Shown here: positions 36,323 through 47,730 of the stretch, in pieces | Layout of the letters: the number at the start of each line of letters is the position of its first letter | How positions within the stretch are numbered: position 1 is the first letter of the stretch | Assembly: GCF_004342605.1 (NCBI RefSeq) | Contig: NZ_SLZL01000014.1 | Coordinates: 1 to 64,000, forward strand | Direction of reading: 5' to 3' | Origin: Caulobacter sp. BK020 | GTDB taxonomy: Bacteria > Pseudomonadota > Alphaproteobacteria > Caulobacterales > Caulobacteraceae | DNA: 64,000 nucleotides | Translations under genes and position numbers: made by a program | Notes under the pieces: model-generated | Databases searched by the model: none | What the model was told of the DNA's origin: nothing | What the model saw: only the letters and a program-made list of their open reading frames with translations

Positions 36323-36523
36323 TCAGGCGGCGACCGGCTGGGCCGAGGTCACGGCGAACAGCTGGGTGGCGCCGCGCCACACCTCGACGGTGTCGCAGCC
36401 GCGATGGACGCCGACCAGCTCTTCGGCGCGGCGGCGCGCGGCCTGGTCGTCGGGGCAGGACGTGACGTCGAAACGCGGCACCGAACCATCCGGCTCGACA
36501 CAGAAGAAGGTGAACACCTGCAT
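36323..36523 (-). CDS. short hypothetical protein
   Basis: 66 residues starting MQVFTFFCVEPDGSVPRFDV. The pattern suggests a small alpha/beta fold with a helix rich in Ala, Arg and Glu (DDQAARRRAEELVGVH) followed by a strand VEVWRGATQLFAVTS. It resembles small DUF-type proteins common in Caulobacter, but I do not recognise it. An upstream ATG at 36541 would add six residues; neither has a strong ribosome site. OsmC lies downstream on the same strand, 69 bases away. Confidence 0.5.
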   Translation of the reverse strand: MQVFTFFCVEPDGSVPRFDVTSCPDDQAARRRAEELVGVHRGCDTVEVWRGATQLFAVTSAQPVAA

Positions 36524-36867
36524 GGGAACATCCGTTCGCATCAGGCGGGACCGGGTCCATATTCGATGGGCGGGGCCGCGGGCGTCGGCTTTGGTTCTAA
36601 GCCGACCAGAAAGCATATAGGCGACAACCTGGCGATTAACCAGTAACCATCGGTTTTCAGACGAGACTCTCCTGGGGACGAATCCCTGGGACGTAAAAGG
36701 GGTTCCCACACGGCCAAGGTGTCGCTGCGACGACGAGTCGCAGGGGCGGCCCACGCGTAGGGCCCTTCTGGGCCGATTTCGCGGCCGGGGGCGCCAAAAC
36801 CGGTTTCGTTTTCGGCTATCGCGCTCTAGGTTCGCCACCTTTCCGCAACGGCGACGTTAAGAGACTC
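36524..36867. other. 344-base intergenic region before accA
   Basis: No gene is supported on either strand. It must contain the accA promoter. The AT-richer part (36590-36665) includes TTAACCAGTAACCAT, which recalls a degenerate CtrA site but does not match the TTAA-N7-TTAA consensus. Confidence 0.4.
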
Positions 36868-37830
36868 ATGGCCGCGCACTATCTCGACTTCGAGCGACCC
36901 ATCGCCGATCTGGAAAGCAAGATCGAAGAGCTGTCCCGGCTTTCCGAGACGGCCGGACCCGGCGCGTTCGAAAGCGAGATCCAGGCCCTGCGCGACCGCG
37001 CCCAGCAGCTGCGCAAGGAAGCCTACGCCGGCCTCGACGCCTGGCAGAAGACCATGGTCGCCCGCCATCCCGAGCGTCCGCACCTGAAGGACTACGTGGC
37101 CGGCCTGATCGACGAGTTCGTCGAGCTGCGGGGCGACCGCAAGTTCGCCGACGACCAGGCGATCGTCGGCGGCCTGGGCCGGTTCCGCGGCGTCCCGGTG
37201 GTGGTCATGGGCCATGAGAAGGGCCACGACACCACCACCCGCCTGAAGCACAATTTCGGCATGGCCCGCCCCGAGGGCTACCGAAAGGCCGTGCGGCTGA
37301 TGGACATGGCCGAGCGCTTCAACCTGCCGGTCATCACCTTTGTCGACACCGCCGGCGCCTATCCGGGCCTGGGGGCCGAGGAGCGCGGCCAGGCCGAGGC
37401 CATCGCCCGCTCGACCGAGCGTGGCCTGGTGCTGGAGACGCCGATGGTGGCCACCATCGTCGGCGAGGGCGGCAGCGGCGGGGCCATCGCCCTGGCCGGG
37501 GCCAACAAGGTGCTGATCCTCGAGCACTCGATCTATTCGGTGATCTCGCCGGAAGGCGCGGCCTCGATCCTGTGGCGCGACGGCGCCCGGGCCAAGGACG
37601 CGGCCACCAACATGAAGATCACCGCCCAGGACCTGATCCAGCTGAAGATCGTCGACCGCATCGTCGACGAGCCGGCCGGCGGGGCCCATTCCGATCCGGC
37701 CGGAGCCATTCAGGCGGTCGGCGACGCGGTCGAGGACGAGCTGAGGAAGCTGATGCGGCTGTCGCCCGCCGAGCTGAAGACGCAGCGGGCCGAACGCTTC
37801 TACGCGATCGGGCGCGAGGGGCTGCAGTAG
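36868..37830 (+). CDS. accA: acetyl-CoA carboxylase carboxyltransferase subunit alpha
   Basis: A 320-residue subunit that with AccD transfers carboxyl from biotin to acetyl-CoA, the first step of fatty-acid synthesis. The N-terminal coiled region (DFERPIADLESKIEELSRL) and crotonase-like core are intact: GHEKGHDTTTRLKHNFGMARPEGYRKA, VDTAGAYPGLGAEERGQ, GEGGSGGAIAL and SPEGAASILWRD. Length and ATG at 36868 match the family. Stands alone, as accA often does. Confidence 0.97.
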   Translation: MAAHYLDFERPIADLESKIEELSRLSETAGPGAFESEIQALRDRAQQLRKEAYAGLDAWQKTMVARHPERPHLKDYVAGLIDEFVELRGDRKFADDQAIVGGLGRFRGVPVVVMGHEKGHDTTTRLKHNFGMARPEGYRKAVRLMDMAERFNLPVITFVDTAGAYPGLGAEERGQAEAIARSTERGLVLETPMVATIVGEGGSGGAIALAGANKVLILEHSIYSVISPEGAASILWRDGARAKDAATNMKITAQDLIQLKIVDRIVDEPAGGAHSDPAGAIQAVGDAVEDELRKLMRLSPAELKTQRAERFYAIGREGLQ

Positions 37831-37841
37831 CTCGCCAAAAC

Positions 37842-37962
37842 TCCGCTCATCCCGGCGGAAGCCGGGACCCAAGCCGACTTGGCTGCTTGGTCACGGCGGC
37901 GCGTTCTGCCGTGGCCTCTCTGATATTCAGCTTGGGTCCCGACTTTTGTCGGGATGAGCGGA
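37842..37962. repeat. palindromic extragenic repeat, family D
   Basis: Left arm from 37842 (TCCGCTCATCCCGGCGGAAG) and right arm ending at 37962 (GTCGGGATGAGCGG) are inverted repeats; both also contain the inner pair GACCCAAGC / GCTTGGGTC. It begins 12 bases after the accA stop. One copy in the window. Confidence 0.82.
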
Positions 37963-38049
37963 ATATTTTGAAGTTCGTGTCACGCCGGCTCCCGCCGCCT
38001 CGTCCTGTCCTCGAAGCCCCGCGATGGGGCCGCCAAGAGGACCAAGACG

Positions 38050-38484
38050 ATGACCGCCGAAACCGCCCCGTTCCGCCACGACCTGAACGTTCCCGAGATC
38101 TACAAGGCCTTCATCGCCGCCGAGAGCGCCGTGGTGGCGTCGGGCGTCGACAAGCATCTGCTGCACCTGATCAAGCTGCGCGTCTCGCAGATCAATGGCT
38201 GCGCCTTCTGCGTGAAGATGCATTCCAAGGAAGCCCGCGACGACGGCGAGACCAACGAGCGGCTGGACCGCTTGGTGGTCTGGAGCCACGTGTCGGACTT
38301 CACCGCCAAGGAGAAGGCCGCCCTGGCCTGGACCGAGGCCCTGACCCAGCTGCCCACCCACGCCGATCTCGGCCCGCTGCGCGCGGCGTTGCGCGAGCAC
38401 TTCACCGACGTCGAGGCCAGCGCCCTGACCACGGTGATCGCGATGATCAACCTGTGGAACCGGCTGGGCGTGTCGGTGCATTGA
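38050..38484 (+). CDS. AhpD-like carboxymuconolactone decarboxylase family protein
   Basis: A 144-residue protein with the AhpD-type C-x-x-C: QINGCAFCVKMHSKEARDDGE. The preceding HLLHLIKLRVSQ is typical. The AhpD-like subgroup uses the Cys pair as a peroxidase/disulfide reductase, whereas true gamma-carboxymuconolactone decarboxylases lack it, so a redox role is favoured. ATG at 38050. Follows the family D repeat after accA. Confidence 0.9.
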   Translation: MTAETAPFRHDLNVPEIYKAFIAAESAVVASGVDKHLLHLIKLRVSQINGCAFCVKMHSKEARDDGETNERLDRLVVWSHVSDFTAKEKAALAWTEALTQLPTHADLGPLRAALREHFTDVEASALTTVIAMINLWNRLGVSVH

Positions 38485-38499
38485 GTGGGTTCCGGAGAA

Positions 38500-38601
38500 C
38501 CCCCTCAGTCGCTTCGCGACAGCTCCCCCAGAGGGGGAGCATCTTGCACGATCAGATCCTCCCCCTCTGGGGGAGGTGGCGGCGAAGCCGACGGAGGGGG
38601 T
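38500..38601. repeat. palindromic extragenic repeat, family C
   Basis: Left portion CCCCCTCAGTCGCTTCGCGA then GCTCCCCCAGAGGGGGAGC; right portion CTCCCCCTCTGGGGGAG then GCGAAGCCGACGGAGGGGG. The whole is a nested inverted repeat starting 16 bases after the AhpD-like stop codon. A single copy in the window. Confidence 0.82.
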
Positions 38602-38682
38602 CTCCACGCACGGTAAACGCCCCGGCAAACACTGTGACGCCGCCACGAAGTTTTCGTGAAATAGCAGCGCTTCGGCCGGCCG

Positions 38683-38697
38683 ATTAGCCAGTCGTTA
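38683..38697. promoter_or_regulatory. degenerate CtrA-like box TTAG-N7-TTAG
   Basis: TTAG (38683-38686), 7 bases, TTAG (38694-38697), 43 bases before the GGDEF-EAL start. Each half matches 3 of 4 bases of the CtrA consensus TTAA-N7-TTAA. The spacing is exact but the match is imperfect. Confidence 0.2.
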
Positions 38698-38739
38698 GGC
38701 GAGAAATGGTCCCTCCAGCCCCGAGTAAAGGGGCTTGCC

Positions 38740-40966
38740 ATGTTCACCCTGCGAGACACCGTGTCCTCCCTGGTTCCGGCCCGCGCCGACACCCTGGGCA
38801 AGACGCTGTATGAGCGGTTCCGCGAGGAGCCGGACACCCTGATCGTGCCGGTGCTGGACGGCGACGACCGCCCCATCGGCCTGGTCGAGCGCAACGCCTT
38901 TTTCCTGCGCATGGCCGCCGAGTACGGCCGGGCCCTCTACGCCCTGCGGCCGATCTCGGTGCTGATGGACAATGACCCCCTGGTGGTCGAGGCCGACGTC
39001 GAGCTGGCGGCCTTCACCAGCGACAGCCTGTCGTACCGGGCCAGCGACCTGCTGCGCGGCTTCATCGTCACCGACGGCGGGCGCTATATCGGGGTCGGCA
39101 CGGTGCTGGGCCTGCTGCAGGCCGCCAACGAGACCAACCGCCGCGGCGTCGAGGCCCTGGCCGCGGCCAAGGCCGACGAGGAGCGGGCCCGCACCTTCAT
39201 GACCGCGGTGGTCGAGGCCATCCCGTCGATGGTGTTCGTCAAGCGGGCCGACGACCATGCCTACGTGCTGCTCAATCGCGCCGGCGAGAAGATCCTGGGC
39301 CACGCCCGCGCCGACATGATCGGCCGCACCGACGCCGACTTCTACCCGGCCGACCAGGCGGCGATCTACCGGGAGCGCGACGCCGAGGTGATCTCGTCGG
39401 GCGAGGTGCGGGTGATCGAGGAGGACCACGTGCCGCGCAAGGACGGCTCGGTGGCCCTGCTGCGCACCAAGAAGATCGCCATCCTTGGACCGGACGGCGC
39501 GGCCGAATATCTGCTGGGCGTCTCCGAGGACATCGCCGAGCGCAAGCGGGCCGAGGCCCAGATCGCCCGCCTGGCCCACTATGACCCGCTGACGGACCTT
39601 CCCAACCGCCTGCTGTTCCAGAAGGACCTGGCGGCGGCCCTCAGCCGGGCAGCGCGGCGCGAGGACCTGGTGGCGGTGCATTGCATTGACCTCGACCGCT
39701 TCAAGACCGTCAACGACACCCTGGGCCATCCGGTCGGGGACGCCCTGCTGAAGATCGCCGCCGAACGTCTGCGGACCTGCGTGCGCGAGGGCGACACGGT
39801 CGCGCGACTGGGGGGGCGACGAGTTCGCGGTGGTCCAGTGCGGCCTGACCGACCTTTCCGGCGCCACCCGTCTGGCCGGACGTATCGTCGAGGCCCTGGC
39901 CGAAACCTTCGAGCTGCAGGGCCAGCAGGTGATGATCGGCGGCAGCGTCGGGGTGGCGGTGTCACCCAACGACGGGGCCGACTGCGATGAACTGCTGAAG
40001 AAGGCCGACATGGCCCTCTACCGCGCCAAGGCCGACGGCAAGGGCGCGTTCCACTTCTTCGAGCAGGCCATGGACGAGGCCCTGCAGGCCCGGCGGGCCC
40101 TGGAGCTGGACCTGCGCCTGGCTCTGGCCGAGGGTCAGTTCGAGCTGCACTACCAGCCCCTCTACAGTTTGGGCGCCGACAAGGTGATGGGCTGCGAGGC
40201 CCTGCTGCGCTGGCGCCATCCCGCGCGCGGCATGGTCTCGCCGGCCGACTTCATCCCGCTGGCCGAGGAGATCGGCCTGATCAACGCCCTGGGCGAGTGG
40301 GTGCTGCGCGAGGCCTGCCGCGAGGCGGCCGGCTGGCCTTCGCACGTGCGGCTGGCGGTCAACCTGTCGCCGGCCCAGTTCCGCGACAGGCACCTGGTGA
40401 CCACCGTGGTCTCGGCCCTGGCGGCCTCGAGCCTGGCCGCCCAGCGGCTGGAGCTGGAGATCACCGAGTCGGTGCTGCTGCAGGACACCGCCGGCAACAT
40501 GTCGATCCTGCACGACCTGAAGGCTCTGGGCGTGCGGATCTCGATGGACGACTTCGGCACCGGCTATTCCAGCCTGAGCTATCTGCGCAGCTTCCCGTTC
40601 GACAAGATCAAGATCGACCAGACCTTCGTGCGCGACATCCTCGACGACGCCGACGCCCTGGCGATCATCAAGGCCGTGCTCGACCTGGGCGCCAGCCTGG
40701 GCATCACCACCACCGCCGAGGGCGTGGAGTCGGCCGAACAGCTGGACGAGCTGCGCCGCCAGGGCTGCGGCGAGATCCAGGGCTACTTCATCAGCCGCCC
40801 CAAGCCGGCCGCCGAGATCGCGGCGATGCTGGGGGTCGTCGTCAGGAGCGGCGACAAGGCGCCCGTGTTCACCTTCTCCCATGGGGGGAAGGAGGGGCCC
40901 GCCGCGCAGCGGTGGGAGGATGAGGGGGTTCTGAATCAGCCGGCGAGCCGGCAGGGCGCTCAGTGA
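38740..40966 (+). pseudogene. CBS-PAS-GGDEF-EAL c-di-GMP signalling protein, frameshifted in GGDEF
   Basis: Frame-corrected, this is 741 residues: CBS-like pair (about 1-125), PAS (about 150-270), GGDEF (about 280-430) and EAL (about 450-700). The first frame reads VARLGGRRV and stops at 39990. The second resumes as DEFAVVQCG when one G is removed from the G7 tract 39810-39816, so the break falls inside the GGDEF signature. EAL motifs are intact: CEALLRW, ELEITESVLL and DDFGTGYSSLSYL. The corrected protein would make or break c-di-GMP. If the insertion is real, the first frame yields a truncated protein lacking DEF, and an EAL module could be made only by internal initiation. Sequencing error in the G run is the main alternative. 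Confidence 0.85.
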
Positions 40967-40991
40967 AATCGTCGAGGGCGTAACTCCTCGT

Positions 40992-41085
40992 TCAGCCGAC
41001 GGTGAGACGCCTTGGCGCGCTGGCGCGCCACACACGCGCACCTGCGGCGGACAAAGGGGTTCCGGGCCCAAGGCCCGGAATGACG
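40992..41085. repeat. truncated family A repeat with inverted interior
   Basis: One outer arm is present (GGGGTTCCGGGCCCAAGGCC onward, 41056-41085, ending ATGACG). The interior (CAGCCGACGGTGAGACG to GCGGCGGACAAAGG) is the reverse complement of the interior of the copy at 4781-4907. The opposite outer arm is missing. Confidence 0.7.
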
Positions 41086-41188
41086 GTGAATAAGAAGATG
41101 ACCTTGTGAACCCGTTTTTGTGGCGACGATTTAGGCGCCGGGTGGTCTCGCCCCGCCGTCGCAAAGCTCTTGACTATCAGTGCTCGCG

Positions 41189-41217
41189 TTGACACCCGCT
41201 GGACCGGTGCTTAAGTC
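41189..41217 (+). promoter_or_regulatory. candidate secA promoter
   Basis: TTGACA at 41189-41194, 17 bases, then TAAGTC at 41212-41217 (GCTTAAGT around the -10). The -35 is a perfect match; the -10 is only partly like the Caulobacter GCTANAWC form. It lies 119 bases upstream of the secA start. Confidence 0.35.
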
Positions 41218-41335
41218 TCCGCGCGCGTACAAGACGTGGAAATTCCGCGCGCTTCGACGCCTCGAATTTACCGTAGTGAAGGCCTTCAAGCCCTAGCGCC
41301 GGCCTCACAGACACCCGCTCCGGAACCCTCTCTTC

Positions 41336-44101
<2,766 letters not shown>

Positions 44102-44171
44102 GGGCTGAGCGCTTGGTGATTACAGAAACGCCCGCCCCGGGAGACCAGGGCGGGCGTGTCCCCGGCCCGTC

Positions 44172-45608
44172 TTAGTCGATCGGGTTCCAGCGTTCCGACG
44201 GGGCGGCCGCGCGCTTGGGGCCGCGGAAGTCGCCGCCGCCCGAGCGGGCCTGGCCCTGGGCTTGCTGACCCTGGCCGGCGCCGTTGCGGCCGCGACCCTG
44301 CTGGCCGCCCGGCTTGCCGTGACCTTGGCCCTGGCCATTGCCGCCGCCCTTGTTCGGGCGGTTGCGCTGGCGGCGCAGTTCGGACGGGACGTTGTTGCGC
44401 GGGTCGGCGCGGCGCGGATCGACGTACTTTTCCGGCGGGGCCAGCTTGTCGGCCACGGCCGCGGCGGCCGCCAGGCCCTTGTCGTTGCGGCGGTCGAAGG
44501 ACGGGATCGTCTGGCGGGTGGCCTTCTGGATGTCCCTCAGCAGCGGACGCTCGTCATCGGCGCAGAAGCTGATGGCCACGCCGTCCTTGCCCTTGCGGGC
44601 GGTGCGGCCGATCCGGTGGACATAGGCCTCCGGCACGTTGGGCAGCTCGTAGTTGAACACGTGGCTGACGTCGTTGACGTCGATGCCGCGCGCGGCGATG
44701 TCGGTGGCGATCAGCGCCTTGACCTGGCCGGCCTTGAACGCCGCCAGGGCGCGCTCGCGCTGGCCCTGGGTCTTGTCGCCGTGGATCGAGGCGCTCTCGA
44801 TGCCGCTGGCGGTCAGGTACTTGGCCACCCGGTCGGCGCCGCGCTTGGTGCGGGTGAAGACGATGGCGCGCTCGACGCCGCGGTCGGCCAGGAGTTCGGC
44901 CAGCAGGGGACGCTTGCGCTGGGCCTCGATGAAGATCAGCGACTGGTCGATGCGCTCGACCGTGGTGGCCTGCGGGGTGATCGACACCTGGGCCGGGTTC
45001 TTCAGCAGCTCGCCAGCCAGCTTGCCGATCTCGCTGGGCATGGTGGCCGAGAAGAACAGGTTCTGGCGGTCCTTGGGCAGCTGGCTGGCGATCTTGCGGA
45101 TCGGCACCACGAAGCCCAGGTCCAGCATCTGGTCGGCCTCGTCGAGCACGAAGATCTCGACGCCGTTCAGGTGGGCGCTCTTTTCGCCCAGGTGGTCCAT
45201 CAGGCGGCCCGGGGTGGCCACGACCACGTCGACGCCGGCCGCCAGGGCCTTCATCTGCGGGCCGTACTTCACGCCGCCGAAGATGGTGGCGACGGTCAGG
45301 CCCAGATGGGCGCCATAGGCCTTGAAGTTGTCTGCGATTTGCGTCGCGAGCTCGCGGGTCGGGGAGAGGACCAGGCAGCGGAAGCCGCGGCGCGGGGCCG
45401 GCCTACGGTCCTCGGCCAGGCGGTGCAGGATCGGCAGGGCGAAGGCGGCGGTCTTGCCGGTGCCGGTCTGGGCGATGCCCAGCAGGTCGCGGCCCGACAG
45501 CACGGTCGGGATGGCTTGCGCCTGGATCGGGGTGGGCTGGGTGTAGCCCTTGTCGGCCAGCGCCTTCAGCAGGGGCTTGGCGAGGCCGAGGTCGGAAAAT
45601 TGAGTCAA
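44172..45608 (-). CDS. DEAD-box RNA helicase (RhlE-like)
   Basis: A 478-residue helicase. Q motif PTPIQAQAIP, Walker A AQTGTGKT, PTRELA, DEAD in VLDEADQMLDLGF, SAT in FFSATMPS, and HRIGRTARKGKDG are all intact. A Gly/Gln/Asn-rich basic tail (GGGNGQGQGHGKPGGQQGRG), typical of RhlE, follows. I use TTG at 45608 giving MTQFSDLGLAKPLLKAL; GTG at 45656 adds 16 residues without family match. The 299-base upstream gap could hold a long leader, as in cold-inducible helicases (inference). Confidence 0.92.
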   Translation of the reverse strand: MTQFSDLGLAKPLLKALADKGYTQPTPIQAQAIPTVLSGRDLLGIAQTGTGKTAAFALPILHRLAEDRRPAPRRGFRCLVLSPTRELATQIADNFKAYGAHLGLTVATIFGGVKYGPQMKALAAGVDVVVATPGRLMDHLGEKSAHLNGVEIFVLDEADQMLDLGFVVPIRKIASQLPKDRQNLFFSATMPSEIGKLAGELLKNPAQVSITPQATTVERIDQSLIFIEAQRKRPLLAELLADRGVERAIVFTRTKRGADRVAKYLTASGIESASIHGDKTQGQRERALAAFKAGQVKALIATDIAARGIDVNDVSHVFNYELPNVPEAYVHRIGRTARKGKDGVAISFCADDERPLLRDIQKATRQTIPSFDRRNDKGLAAAAAVADKLAPPEKYVDPRRADPRNNVPSELRRQRNRPNKGGGNGQGQGHGKPGGQQGRGRNGAGQGQQAQGQARSGGGDFRGPKRAAAPSERWNPID

Positions 45609-45907
45609 GTCGTACGCTTTCGTGCAGCCGCGAGGCGGCGCATGCGGTCCTCGCACGGCTCGCCTGGCGGCGGGTCGGTGGGGAGCGCCCCGCGTGACAC
45701 GGGCGGTCTGATGAGAAGCTTTCAGGGCGCTCGACAGGCTGGACCGGAAAGGTCCCTCACGCGGCTGGAGCGGCCGATAACGCCGGATGGCGTGAGGCCT
45801 ATGTCGTTTATTGCAGGTGCGAAGTCAAGGGTGGAGCTGGCGAGAGCCCTTTTGACGCAAGCGGTTTCGAAAGATTCGCGCCGAAGAGCGGATTTCCGAT
45901 CGTCCAG

Positions 45908-46249
45908 TCAGGGCGCCTCGAAAAACCGCTCCACCTGCGCGCCCCAGCCGTAGGTGGCGCTGCCCAGCTGGTCGCGATCGTAGGCCGGGACGTCCTTGAA
46001 GCGGCCCTTGGTCAGGTCGGCGACATAGGCCTCGTCCTTGTCGTCCCAGGTCAGCAGCCGCCAGGGCAGGGGGCGGAATTTGCCGCCGGCCGCGAACAGG
46101 CCGGCCGGCTCGACGGCGACGTAGCGGACGATGCCGGCGTCGCGGTCGACGAACAGTTCGCGGATCACGCCCAGCTTGTGGCCGCCGGCGTCCTTGACCT
46201 TGAGTCCGATCAGGGCGGCGCTCTTCTCCAGGCGATCATCGAGGCTCAT
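45908..46249 (-). CDS. PRC-barrel domain protein
   Basis: A 113-residue protein with a PRC-barrel beta-domain: LIGLKVKDAGGHKLGVIRELFVDRDAGIVRYVAVEP, then FRPLPWRLLTWDD. PRC barrels occur in RNA-processing RimM and in photosynthetic reaction-centre H, but stand-alone small ones have unassigned roles in stress or membrane surfaces. SD GGGAGA precedes ATG at 46249. Upstream is the divergent MFS transporter. Confidence 0.85.
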   Translation of the reverse strand: MSLDDRLEKSAALIGLKVKDAGGHKLGVIRELFVDRDAGIVRYVAVEPAGLFAAGGKFRPLPWRLLTWDDKDEAYVADLTKGRFKDVPAYDRDQLGSATYGWGAQVERFFEAP

Positions 46250-46430
46250 CGGGGTCTCCCTTGGTCTGTCCGCAAGCAAACGCGGCCACGGCGCGGATCG
46301 ATCCCGGGTTAGACCTTGGTCGGTCTTGCCAGGCGCTCGCCTTGCGGCGGCGGAAAGGCCGATCTATGCCCGTTACCGCTACCGTCGCGGTGAGGCCGCC
46401 GCAAAAGCGGGCGGAGCCGGGGAGAGACGC

Positions 46431-47726
46431 ATGAACGGCAAGATCCGGGCCTTGCGCTGGTGGATGATCGGCCTGGTGATGCTGGGCGCGGTGCTCAACT
46501 ACCTGACCCGCAGCACCCTGGGCGTCGCGGCCCCGACCGTGCTGGCCGACCTGCAGATCGGGCCCAAGGAATATTCCTGGATCACCGGCGCCTTCCAGCT
46601 GGGGGTCATGCTGCAGCCGCTGTGCGGCTATGTGTTGGACTCCGTCGGGCTGAAGCTGGGGTTCGCCCTGTTCGCCACCGCCTGGTCGCTGATCACCATG
46701 GCCCACGGCCTGGCCGGGAACTGGCAGGCGCTGCTGGGCCTGCGCGGGGCCCTGGGCGTGGCCGAGGGCTGCGCCCAGCCGGCCGGCATGAAGGCGGTGG
46801 CGACCTGGTTTCCGGCCCGCGAGCGCGGCCTGGCCGGCGGGGCCTTCAACATCGGCGCCTCGATGGGCTCGGTGCTGGCCCCGCCGCTGGTGGCCTGGTC
46901 GATCCTGGTCTGGAACTGGCGGGCGGCCTTCGTGGTGGCCGGGGCGCTGGGCCTGGCCTGGGTGGCGCTGTGGCTCTTCGCCTATCAGTCGCCCGACAGG
47001 CACAAGGCGCTGTCCGACGCCGAGCGCGACCTGATCGCCGCGGGCCAGGAGGCCCACCTGGAGGACGCCGGGACCCGGCCCTCGATACTCAGCCTGCTGG
47101 CCCGGCGCAACTTCTGGGGCATCGCCCTGCCCAGGTTCCTGGCCGACCCCACCTGGGGCACGCTGTCGTTCTGGATCCCGCTGTACCTGACCACGGTCCG
47201 GCATTTCGACCTGAAGCAGATCGCCCTGTTCGCCTGGCTGCCGTTCGTGGCCGCCGACATCGGCTGCCTGTTCGGGCCGGCGGTGGTGCTGTTCCTGCAG
47301 CGGCGCGGGGTCAGCCTGGTCAACGCCCGGCGCGGGGCCTTCACCCTGGGGGCGGCGCTGATGACCGGCATGATGTTCGTCGGCCGGGTCGAGAGCCCCT
47401 ATGTCGCCATCGCCCTGCTGTGCCTGGGCGGCTTCGCCCACCAGACCCTGTCGGTGACGGTGATCACCCTGTCGTCGGACCTGTTCCGCAAGAACGAGGT
47501 GGCGACGGTGGCCGGCATGGCCGGGTTCTTCGCCAATCTGGGAGTGCTGGCCTTCTCGCTGCTGATCGGCGGCCTGGTGGCCAGCGTCGGCTATGATCCG
47601 TTCTTCGTCGCCCTGGGCGTGTTGGACCTGGCCGGCGCCGTCCTGCTCTGGACCCTGGTCCGCGATCCCGCCATCACCTCGCCTGGGCCGCCGACCGCCA
47701 GGCCCGTCACCGTTCCGACGCCGTAA
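46431..47726 (+). CDS. MFS transporter, hexuronate (ExuT) type
   Basis: A 431-residue, 12-helix permease of the anion:cation symporter group. Recognisable parts: LNYLTRSTLGVAAPTVLADLQIGPKEYSWI and GVAEGCAQPAGMKAVATWFPARERGLAGGAFNIGASMGSV in the first half, and DLFRKNEVATVAGMAGF in the second. ExuT relatives carry glucuronate or galacturonate with H+. It precedes the GH43 enzyme by four bases, supporting import of plant-wall sugars. ATG at 46431 has SD GGGGAGAG. Confidence 0.88.
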   Translation: MNGKIRALRWWMIGLVMLGAVLNYLTRSTLGVAAPTVLADLQIGPKEYSWITGAFQLGVMLQPLCGYVLDSVGLKLGFALFATAWSLITMAHGLAGNWQALLGLRGALGVAEGCAQPAGMKAVATWFPARERGLAGGAFNIGASMGSVLAPPLVAWSILVWNWRAAFVVAGALGLAWVALWLFAYQSPDRHKALSDAERDLIAAGQEAHLEDAGTRPSILSLLARRNFWGIALPRFLADPTWGTLSFWIPLYLTTVRHFDLKQIALFAWLPFVAADIGCLFGPAVVLFLQRRGVSLVNARRGAFTLGAALMTGMMFVGRVESPYVAIALLCLGGFAHQTLSVTVITLSSDLFRKNEVATVAGMAGFFANLGVLAFSLLIGGLVASVGYDPFFVALGVLDLAGAVLLWTLVRDPAITSPGPPTARPVTVPTP

Positions 47727-47730
47727 AGCC

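Larger units (their letters stand above)
40967..41335. other. 369-base region before secA: truncated repeat and promoter
   Basis: No gene. 40992-41085 is a partial family A repeat and 41189-41217 a candidate sigma-70-type promoter for secA. Nothing else was recognised. Confidence 0.55.

Noticed and set aside
36629-36645. CtrA site TTAACCAGTAACCAT upstream of accA
   Set aside because: Spacing and second half do not match TTAA-N7-TTAA.
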